Positions 5,655-11,835 of a DNA stretch of 11,835 nt are shown piece after piece; within the stretch, counting starts at the first letter, position 1, and every line of letters starts with the position of its first letter. A program made the position numbers and the translations under genes. The notes beneath the pieces are model-generated. The model was not told the origin of the DNA, searched no databases, and was given only the letters and a program-made list of their open reading frames with translations. This stretch comes from an uncultured Helicobacter sp. GTDB taxonomy: Bacteria > Campylobacterota > Campylobacteria > Campylobacterales > Helicobacteraceae. The DNA lies in contig CALVAF010000150.1 in assembly GCA_944325475.1 (NCBI GenBank), positions 1 through 11,835 on the forward strand, read 5' to 3'.

Positions 5655-6740
5655 TTATGGATTTTTAATAAAATAGTTATCGATACCATCAGCAATTCCT
5701 TTTGCAATATCTTTTTGGAATTTAGCCTGTGTTAGTCGCTTACCCTCTATTGGGTGCGTGATATAGCCAACTTCTAGCAAAACCGAAGGCATCAAAGCCC
5801 CTACTAGCACCCAAAAAGGTCCTTCCCTAACCCCGCCATCAACAATCTTGTAATCCTTCCGCAAAGCTTGTAGCATTCCATATTGTATGTCAATAGCAAG
5901 ACGATTGGAAGCAACAATTCTTTGTGTGTTTAGGGTATTTAAAAAAGACTGCTTAGAGAAATAATTCATGGTTTCAATATCATCTTTATTTTCTAATGCT
6001 GCGACATTTTTTGCCTTTTCACTCCTTGCTGTGGAGAGGAAATAGCTCTCTATGCCCTCTAGCGAATCCTTATTATCCACGGTAGCATTAGCATGAATGG
6101 AAATAAACAAATCCGCATTTTTTTCATTAGCAAAACTTGTACGCTGACGCAATTTCACAAACGCATCATTACTCCGTGTCATATAAACCTTATACCCACG
6201 TTCTTTTAAAATATCCCGCAAATATTTACCGATATTTAGCACAATGCTTTTCTCACAAGTCTTATTCACGCCAATAGCTCCACAATCCTTGCCCCCATGC
6301 CCGGGGTCAATCACGATTACTTTGCTTTCTTGTTCCAAGGAATTTTGCTTAGTGACATTCCCAAATAATAGTGGAATGGAACTTGTCTTAAGAAAAGCAA
6401 AATTAGCTTGTTTTTGGGAAGTATTTAAGGAAATTTCTAGCTTTTTTTGGCTTTGGATTACCAAACGCACTTTAGTAGCAGAATTTTGCGCAATTCTTAG
6501 GCTAATGCCCTCCTCAAACTCCAAAAACTTTGCCTTTCCCATAAGAACTGCTGGCACATCATAGACATAACGAAACCCCTCTTTATCCTCTAAAACAAAG
6601 CTTTTGAAGTCTTTTTTTTCAATTTTTTGATTGAAGTTTAGGGTGATTCCATTGGCAGTTTGCTTGATAGAGAGAATCTCTAAATCTCCCCCCAAAACAA
6701 AGCTGCAAAAACAGCAAAATAAAAAAATGATTCTTAGCAT
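5655..6740 (-). CDS. amiA: periplasmic N-acetylmuramoyl-L-alanine amidase (Amidase_3)
   Basis: A 361-residue zinc amidase that cleaves the bond between MurNAc and the stem-peptide L-Ala, used in daughter-cell separation. The start MLRIIFLFCCFCSFVLGG is a secretion signal with three cysteines but no clear lipobox. Residues 19-105 form a beta-rich AMIN-like domain likely to bind the envelope, then a linker. The catalytic domain (140-355) has zinc ligands His148 (DPGHGG), Glu163 and His216 (SIHAN), and the catalytic Glu323 (LLEVGYITH). Between His216 and Glu323 a helical insert (about 235-285) matches the place of the autoinhibitory helix of E. coli AmiB and AmiC, which LytM-type activators displace. 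ATG 6740 overlaps the upstream gene's stop by 7 bp (ATGCTAA), implying coupled translation. The H. pylori orthologue in this gene order is HP0772 (AmiA), needed there for cell separation and the helical-to-coccoid change. Confidence 0.95.
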   Translation of the reverse strand: MLRIIFLFCCFCSFVLGGDLEILSIKQTANGITLNFNQKIEKKDFKSFVLEDKEGFRYVYDVPAVLMGKAKFLEFEEGISLRIAQNSATKVRLVIQSQKKLEISLNTSQKQANFAFLKTSSIPLLFGNVTKQNSLEQESKVIVIDPGHGGKDCGAIGVNKTCEKSIVLNIGKYLRDILKERGYKVYMTRSNDAFVKLRQRTSFANEKNADLFISIHANATVDNKDSLEGIESYFLSTARSEKAKNVAALENKDDIETMNYFSKQSFLNTLNTQRIVASNRLAIDIQYGMLQALRKDYKIVDGGVREGPFWVLVGALMPSVLLEVGYITHPIEGKRLTQAKFQKDIAKGIADGIDNYFIKNP

Positions 6741-7831
6741 TGCGTTAGTTCATCAAGGATTTCTTTGACACTTTGGATTTTTTCGATTCTATAACCATTT
6801 GCGCCGGTAAAATACAATCCATTAACAGGATCCCCAAGATACCCATCACCTAAGCCATCAGCAATACAATAGCCAACTTTTTTTGCCTCCTCTCCATGAT
6901 TGCAGGGTGAAACGCAATTACTAATACAAGCAATTTTAGGCTTTCTCCCCTCACGTAATTCTTTAATCACACCGGTAACAACTGCTCTTGCAGGATAACC
7001 CACTGGGGATTTAATTAGCTCAATATCCTCTTTTTTTACTCTTGGCATTAGCTCTCTATAATAAACCGCATCGCACTCTTCTGCCCCCAAGAATCGTGTC
7101 CCCATTTGCACACCACTTGCGCCTAATGCCATGATTCTATCAATATCACCCCTATCCCAGATTCCTCCTGCTGCAATAATTGGAATCTCTCCCCATTTTT
7201 TGCTCTCCTCCAACACTTCAGGCACAATATTTTCTAACTGATGTTCAGGCTTAAAGCAATCCTCATAGCTCACACCTTGATGCCCTCCACTAAGTGGTCC
7301 TTCCACCACTACGGCATCAGGAATCCGCTTGTATCGCCCCTCCCAACGCTTACACAAAATCTTCAAAGCTTTTGCTGAAGAGACAATAGGGATTAATGCT
7401 ACATTGGGAAAATTGCTTGTAAATTCAGGCATATTTGTAGGCAATCCAGCCCCCGTAATAATCATATTAGCACCTGCCTCACACGCATCACGCACCACAC
7501 GTCCATATTCATTAATCGCATACAAAACATTTGCCCCAAGCGGATTATCCCCACAAATCTTACGCGCATTTTTAAAAATTTCAAATAACGATTCCTTGGA
7601 ATAAAAATTAATCGTATCAAAAGGACGATGCTTGATGACTTTCTGCACAAAAGCACTTTTTTTATAATACCCGCTCCCCACACATGAAATCACGCCAAGC
7701 GCTCCGTATTTTGAAACATTCCCCGCAAGGTTATCCCAGCTAATCCCAACTCCCATTCCACCCTGAATAATGGGAAATGGAATCGTGTATTTTCCGATTT
7801 TTAAAGACTTTAATTGTAGTTTATATGGCAT
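6734..7831 (-). CDS. nitronate monooxygenase-like (2-nitropropane dioxygenase family) FMN enzyme
   Basis: A 365-residue TIM-barrel flavoprotein. Family members bind FMN and oxidise alkyl nitronates, detoxifying compounds such as propionate-3-nitronate; the related FabK reduces enoyl-ACP. Visible features are IIQGGMGVGISW (21-32, barrel start and FMN contacts), GPLSGGHQG (178-186) with His184 at the catalytic His position of nitronate monooxygenases, AAGGIWDRGDI (220-230) and GASGVQMGTRFL (237-248) for phosphate binding. The C-terminal third has Cys302, Cys306, Cys310 and Cys322, a spacing common in this subgroup and perhaps structural. ATG 7831 has AAGGGA upstream. It starts 11 bp after tyrS and overlaps the amidase start by 7 bp. 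It corresponds by order to H. pylori HP0773. FabK is the main alternative, but FabK is usually about 310 residues and lacks the Cys-rich tail. The true substrate is unknown. Confidence 0.88.
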   Translation of the reverse strand: MPYKLQLKSLKIGKYTIPFPIIQGGMGVGISWDNLAGNVSKYGALGVISCVGSGYYKKSAFVQKVIKHRPFDTINFYSKESLFEIFKNARKICGDNPLGANVLYAINEYGRVVRDACEAGANMIITGAGLPTNMPEFTSNFPNVALIPIVSSAKALKILCKRWEGRYKRIPDAVVVEGPLSGGHQGVSYEDCFKPEHQLENIVPEVLEESKKWGEIPIIAAGGIWDRGDIDRIMALGASGVQMGTRFLGAEECDAVYYRELMPRVKKEDIELIKSPVGYPARAVVTGVIKELREGRKPKIACISNCVSPCNHGEEAKKVGYCIADGLGDGYLGDPVNGLYFTGANGYRIEKIQSVKEILDELTQC

Positions 7832-7842
7832 AAATTCCCTTT

Positions 7843-9057
7843 TTATTTGATAATTGCACGTGCAAATTTTCGCTTCCCAGCTTGAATCACATATTCACCT
7901 GCTTGCAAATTCCACTTAGAATCTTCGAGTTTTTCCCCATTAATCTTCACTCCACCTTGCTTAATAAGCCGCAACGCTTCGGAATTTGACGCACACAAAC
8001 CACATTCGCTCATTAGCTGTGCAATCCAAATTCCCGCTTTTTTTTCAAAAGTTGGCATCTCACTTGGAGCTTCATCTTTACTAAAAACCCTGTCAAACTC
8101 AGCCTTTGCCTCATTGGCACTTTGGATATCATAATAACGTGCAATAATCTCCAAAGCTAGATTTTCTTTGACTATTTTTGGGTGCAAGTTCCCATTCTCC
8201 ACGCCTTTTTTTAGCGCTGCAATCTCTGCTAGGCTTTTGGTGCTTAAAAGCTCATAATATCGCCACATTAGCGTATCTGAAATACTAAGCAAACGCCCAA
8301 ACATTTCCTTTGGCTCTTGCGTGATTCCAACATAATTCCCCAAACTTTTACTCATTTTATTGACGCCATCTAAACCCTCTAAAAGAGGCACCATAACCAC
8401 AGATTGCTCCTTTGAAGCACCATAAGCCCTTTGTAAATGTCTTCCCATTAGCAAATTAAATTTCTGATCCATCCCCCCACACTCAATATCACAATCCAAA
8501 GCCACAGAATCATACCCTTGCAACAAGGGATAAAAAAACTCTACAATGCTGATGGGATTTTGATTCTTAAAACGTTTTTCAAAATCATCGCGCTCCAACA
8601 TTCTTGCCACAGAAAATTTTGCAGCCAGCTCAATCATTCCTCGCGCTCCTAAACTATCAAACCATTTAGAATTAAACACGATCTCCATTTTAGAAGAATC
8701 CAAAACCTTATAAACCTGCTCTTCATAAGTCTTTGCATTAACTAAAACCTGCTCTTTGCTTAGAGGCTTTCGCGTCTCACTTTTACCTGATGGATCACCA
8801 ATCATTCCAGTAAAATCGCCAATGAGAAAAGATACGATTCCGCCATATTTTTGAAAAGTAGCCAGCCTTTGCAAAAGCACCGTATGCCCTAGATGCAAAT
8901 CTGGTGCTGTTGGGTCAAAGCCAGCTTTTACCTTAAAAGTCTTACCACTTTGAAAATACGCCCTCACAAGCTTTTCTATGTATTCTAACCCGATAATCTC
9001 TTGTGTGCCTCTTTGGATTTCCTCTAAAGCGGTTTTAACCTGTGATTCTACACTCAT
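7843..9057 (-). CDS. tyrS: tyrosyl-tRNA synthetase
   Basis: A complete 404-residue class I synthetase that activates tyrosine with ATP and charges tRNA-Tyr in the cytosol. The Rossmann fold carries the HIGH-type motif HLGH (55-58, in PDLHLGHTVLL) and KMSKS (234-238, followed by LGN). The block GFDPTAPDLHLGH and the segment IGDPSGKSETR (86-96) identify the bacterial TyrRS type with short N-terminus (the TyrZ-like group), as in Helicobacter. A C-terminal S4 RNA-binding domain covers about 345-402 (SNSEALRLIKQGGVKINGEK). ATG 9057 has a strong Shine-Dalgarno, AAGGAGAGG. The gene lies 9 bp after spoT and 11 bp before the flavoprotein, so it is in the same transcript. No T-box leader is visible. 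Confidence 0.98.
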   Translation of the reverse strand: MSVESQVKTALEEIQRGTQEIIGLEYIEKLVRAYFQSGKTFKVKAGFDPTAPDLHLGHTVLLQRLATFQKYGGIVSFLIGDFTGMIGDPSGKSETRKPLSKEQVLVNAKTYEEQVYKVLDSSKMEIVFNSKWFDSLGARGMIELAAKFSVARMLERDDFEKRFKNQNPISIVEFFYPLLQGYDSVALDCDIECGGMDQKFNLLMGRHLQRAYGASKEQSVVMVPLLEGLDGVNKMSKSLGNYVGITQEPKEMFGRLLSISDTLMWRYYELLSTKSLAEIAALKKGVENGNLHPKIVKENLALEIIARYYDIQSANEAKAEFDRVFSKDEAPSEMPTFEKKAGIWIAQLMSECGLCASNSEALRLIKQGGVKINGEKLEDSKWNLQAGEYVIQAGKRKFARAIIK

Positions 9058-9066
9058 TTCCTCTCC

Positions 9067-11214
9067 TTAATTTGCATACGCATCCTTAAGCGCATAAACA
9101 TCGATGATTTTATAATGATTGCCAAACACAGCCTTGAGCTCCTTAACATCGCCAATATGCGATTCAAACCGCACTTCACAATGGGTGGCATAAGTACTTT
9201 TTTGCGAACCAAGCTCCACACCTAAGACATTAATATCGCATTTTGCCAAAAATTGCAAGAAATTTGCTAAAACTCCTTTTTGATTCTCTAATGCCACAAT
9301 TAGCTTATAAGTTTGCAGTCTATCTCCAAGCCAATCAACATAAAGCATTTTCACACCCTTTTGAATCTCCAAATACGCCCTATCACAAAGCTTGTGATGC
9401 ACAAACGCCTTAGAACCACTCTTAAAGGCAATAATTCCATCGCCAAATTTGGGATGGCAGCAATAATCAAAAACCGCCTGATTAATTGTGTGATTAGTTT
9501 GAATCACAAGATTATCAAAATGCAACTCTTTTAACTTTAAGATTCGAATCTTAATTTGTGTCAAAAGCCCCACTCTTTGTTTATAATAATTTTTAATACG
9601 ATTTTTAATATCCTTTAAAAAAGCAATATCTGTAGTGGCTCTATAAATTGATTCTTCTAGCCCATTTTCTTTAGAAAACCACTCAATCTCTTCTGCACCT
9701 TTACCAAAAATCGTTGCAACAATATTAATCGCACTTTTCCTCTCAATTTCTTTGATTCGAGAAGCACAATTAATACGGATTTGATTTTTTGCCCTAGAAG
9801 TCTTCACTGCATCCATCCACGAACACCGCAGAATCATCTCTTTTGCAGTAATAATTTTAACAATATCGCCACTTTTTAAGGTTGTTAAAAGTGAGGTTTT
9901 TTGGTTATTAACATAGGCTTCTTTAGCACAATTTCCAATATCTGTATGCACCGCATAAGCAAAATCCAAGACAACGGCACCTATAGGCAAGGAATAATTA
10001 TCGCCATCAGGAGAAAATACGACAATATCTTCACGATAAAGGTCATTTTTAACAAGCTCATAAAACTCCTCAACAGAATTATTTTGGAATTGCAATTTAT
10101 TTAGCCAATCAAGGCTAGGTCCGCTATTCCCACCGGTTTTGTAAATCCAATGCGCGGCGATTCCATATTCTGCACTGCGATGCATATCCTTAGTGCGAAT
10201 CTGCACTTCAAAAATCGCTGAATCATCAAAAAGTGTGCTGTGAATTGTCCGATAGCCATTTTCTTTTGGCAAGGCAATATAATCCTTAAAACGCGACATA
10301 ATAGGCTTAAACTGCAAATGCAAAATTCCAAGCACTTTGTAGCAATCTAGCTCATTTTTCACAATCACCCTAATAGCCAATAAATCCAGCACCTCCTCGA
10401 TAGAAATACCCTTACGTTGCATTTTAAGATAGATAGAATAATGCCGCTTCACACGACTTTGCAGTTCAAAATCGCCCTCTGGCACCCCACTTTGAATCAA
10501 GCTTTTTTTAACCTTTTGCATAAAAGCATTCAACTTTAATTGAATGGCTTGTTTGTGATTGAGAAAATAATCCTTAATTTTGCGGTATTCCTCTGGAAAA
10601 ATATAATAAAAACTCCTATCCTCTAGCTCATTTTTTAGTGTCGAGATTCCAAGTCTATGGGCAATGGGCGCATAAACTACCAATGTTTCTTCAGAGATTC
10701 TACGTTGTTTATTGGGAGACAGAGCTTCAAGAGTTAGCATATTATGCAGTCTGTCACAAAGCTTGACAACCAAAACCCGCACATCTTTAACCGAAGTAAT
10801 CAACATTTTACGGAAGCTCAAAGCTGCCACCACAAGCTTTTCATTAGAATGCGATGCAGGTAACTCCTCTGCCCTAATAGCAACGATTTTTGTCAGCCCA
10901 TCAACAAGTGAGGCAACATCATCACCATAGCTCTTTCTTACTTCCTCTAATGTGTATTCAGTGTCTTCCACCACATCATGCAAGAGTGCCGCACAGACCA
11001 TCACTTCATCACCACCAAAATAAGCAACAATGCACGAAACCAACAAAGGATGCACGACATAAGGCTCACCACTACGTCTTTTTTGATTCTTGTGTGCTTC
11101 TATTGCAAAAGCAATTGCCCTCTCCACATTTGAAGTCATCTCCAAAAGGCTATAAAGCAATTCTATTGCCTTTTTCTGACTTGTAATGGTAGCAACTTTT
11201 TTGAGAAATTCCAC
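9067..11214 (-). CDS. spoT: bifunctional (p)ppGpp synthetase/hydrolase, RSH family
   Basis: A full-length 715-residue RelA/SpoT homologue that makes (p)ppGpp from GTP or GDP and ATP and hydrolyses it, setting the stringent response. The HD hydrolase (about 30-190) is intact: SGEPYVVHP (48-56), HD (79-80), ED (83-84) and CDRLHN (153-158). The synthetase (about 240-360) has RVKRHYSIYLKM (254-265), RFKD (308-311, the RxKD type of bifunctional enzymes rather than the ExDD of RelA), PKENGYRTIHST (316-327) and EVQIRT (336-341). A TGS domain follows (about 395-456, DIVVFSPDGD) and an ACT domain ends the protein (about 635-710). Both active sites look functional, as expected where SpoT is the only long RSH enzyme. 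The start is GTG 11214 with AAGG upstream; the next Met (codon 26) would cut into the N-terminal helix. The 32-bp gap to rpoZ and placement after the omega gene repeat a pairing seen in many bacteria. Confidence 0.98.
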   Translation of the reverse strand: MEFLKKVATITSQKKAIELLYSLLEMTSNVERAIAFAIEAHKNQKRRSGEPYVVHPLLVSCIVAYFGGDEVMVCAALLHDVVEDTEYTLEEVRKSYGDDVASLVDGLTKIVAIRAEELPASHSNEKLVVAALSFRKMLITSVKDVRVLVVKLCDRLHNMLTLEALSPNKQRRISEETLVVYAPIAHRLGISTLKNELEDRSFYYIFPEEYRKIKDYFLNHKQAIQLKLNAFMQKVKKSLIQSGVPEGDFELQSRVKRHYSIYLKMQRKGISIEEVLDLLAIRVIVKNELDCYKVLGILHLQFKPIMSRFKDYIALPKENGYRTIHSTLFDDSAIFEVQIRTKDMHRSAEYGIAAHWIYKTGGNSGPSLDWLNKLQFQNNSVEEFYELVKNDLYREDIVVFSPDGDNYSLPIGAVVLDFAYAVHTDIGNCAKEAYVNNQKTSLLTTLKSGDIVKIITAKEMILRCSWMDAVKTSRAKNQIRINCASRIKEIERKSAINIVATIFGKGAEEIEWFSKENGLEESIYRATTDIAFLKDIKNRIKNYYKQRVGLLTQIKIRILKLKELHFDNLVIQTNHTINQAVFDYCCHPKFGDGIIAFKSGSKAFVHHKLCDRAYLEIQKGVKMLYVDWLGDRLQTYKLIVALENQKGVLANFLQFLAKCDINVLGVELGSQKSTYATHCEVRFESHIGDVKELKAVFGNHYKIIDVYALKDAYAN

Positions 11215-11246
11215 TTTTTACCTTAAATCAAATCTAAAAACTGCAG

Positions 11247-11465
11247 CTAGCCTTGTATTTCCTCAACTCTCTCTAGCCCTATTTTGCCCTCTGCTACCTC
11301 TAGTAATGCAATATCAGAAAGTTTATCAACTTTAGGATTTTTATTGACCAAAGGTTTCGCACCTCGACTTAGCTCATCAATTCTTGCAAAAATAATATTG
11401 GATAGCAAGTATCTATCAAAATTTACTTTTTCTAATGCTTTAGATGCGATTTGCTCTATTCTCAT
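11247..11465 (-). CDS. rpoZ: DNA-directed RNA polymerase subunit omega
   Basis: A 72-residue omega subunit, which helps fold and latch the beta-prime subunit in RNA polymerase. In many bacteria it forms part of a ppGpp-binding site. Conserved features are DRYLLSNIIFARIDELSRGAK (17-37), matching the core omega helix, and KLSDIALLEVAEGKI (48-62). Epsilonproteobacterial omegas are short, about 70-75 residues, so the length is normal. ATG 11465 has AAGGAT a few bases upstream. It begins 13 bp after the pyrH stop and is followed 32 bp later by spoT, so transcription and ppGpp genes are adjacent. Confidence 0.95.
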   Translation of the reverse strand: MRIEQIASKALEKVNFDRYLLSNIIFARIDELSRGAKPLVNKNPKVDKLSDIALLEVAEGKIGLERVEEIQG

Positions 11466-11478
11466 TTGTATCCTTTAA

Positions 11479-11835
11479 TTAATTTGAAACTTTAGAATAA
11501 ATAGCATTTTCTTCTTGCTTTAAAATTGCTAAAAGATTACCTTTTTTAAACATATTACACACCACAATAGGCAGCGCATTGTCTTTTGCTAAAGCAATAG
11601 CAGTATCATCCATAACCTTAATATGATCTTGCAACGCTTGCTCATAACTAAGGTGCTTTAGCATTATAGCATCGGCGTATTTTGCAGGATCTTTATCATA
11701 AACACCATCAACTTTTGTGGCTTTGATAATCATCTCCGCTTCAATTTCAATAGCTCTTAAAGTCGCAGCAGTATCGGTGGTGAAGAATGGATTCCCCGTC
11801 CCAGCGACAAAAATCACAACACGTCCCTTTTCCAA
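11479..11835 (-). CDS. pyrH: UMP kinase, C-terminal half (5' end outside window)
   Basis: The last 118 codons of a uridylate kinase that converts UMP to UDP with ATP in pyrimidine nucleotide synthesis. The frame stays open to the right edge. The full protein should be about 240 residues, so roughly half is missing. The first codon in view is an internal TTG (Leu), not a start. Features of the amino-acid-kinase fold are FVAGTGNPFFTTDTAA (9-24 of the fragment), which contacts UMP, and KVDGVYDKDP (41-50), the nucleotide-binding loop of PyrH. It is the first visible gene of the minus-strand run; the promoter must lie outside. Aspartokinase and other amino-acid kinases are excluded by the GTGNP/TTDTAA motif. 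Confidence 0.96.
   Translation of the reverse strand: MEKGRVVIFVAGTGNPFFTTDTAATLRAIEIEAEMIIKATKVDGVYDKDPAKYADAIMLKHLSYEQALQDHIKVMDDTAIALAKDNALPIVVCNMFKKGNLLAILKQEENAIYSKVSN

Noticed and set aside
11215..11246. Promoter between rpoZ and spoT
   Set aside because: Only 32 bases, with the spoT ribosome-binding site but no -10-like hexamer on the minus strand.

Overview
The window looks like chromosomal DNA from a Helicobacter-type member of the Campylobacterota (Epsilonproteobacteria). The DNA is AT-rich. The proteins resemble Helicobacter versions (FabF, AccA, TyrS, a single SpoT-type RSH enzyme, a short omega subunit). The minus-strand order pyrH-rpoZ-spoT-tyrS-nitronate monooxygenase-like-amiA matches the Helicobacter pylori HP0777-HP0772 order as I remember it. 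The species was not determined.

Layout. Positions 1-2491, plus strand: the 3' end of fabF, a complete accA, and a flavoprotein gene of the HI0933/BaiN type. The flavoprotein gene has no ATG, GTG or TTG start at its proper 5' end. It appears to begin at an ATA that overlaps the accA stop codon. Positions 2492-3512: a convergent, gene-poor stretch of about 1 kb with AT-rich palindromes, repeated TTATCAAA half-sites, promoter-like -10 boxes, a doubtful 29-codon ORF, a broken ORF remnant, and a strongly structured RNA candidate (about 3342-3500) behind a near-consensus promoter. Positions 3513-4720, minus strand: a full-length but badly decayed pseudogene of an NTP/NDP-exchanger-like (MFS-related) membrane transporter, with at least five frameshifts and three in-frame stops. 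Positions 4806-11835, minus strand: a tight run of seven genes, read from the right edge: pyrH (partial), rpoZ, spoT, tyrS, a nitronate monooxygenase-like flavoprotein, a periplasmic N-acetylmuramoyl-L-alanine amidase, and an unidentified polytopic membrane protein.

How the genes work together. FabF and AccA belong to fatty-acid synthesis (chain elongation and malonyl-CoA supply). The minus-strand run links UMP phosphorylation, the RNA polymerase omega subunit, (p)ppGpp metabolism and tRNA-Tyr charging with a flavin enzyme, a cell-wall hydrolase and a membrane protein. Spacings of 9-32 bp and one 7-bp overlap suggest co-transcription. The promoter must lie beyond the right edge.

Most of the window is ordinary housekeeping DNA. 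The parts worth a second look are the ATA start at 1280, the RNA candidate near 3342-3500, and the decayed, repeat-bearing stretch at 2492-4720. I saw no tRNA, rRNA, CRISPR array, intact insertion sequence or clear defence system.
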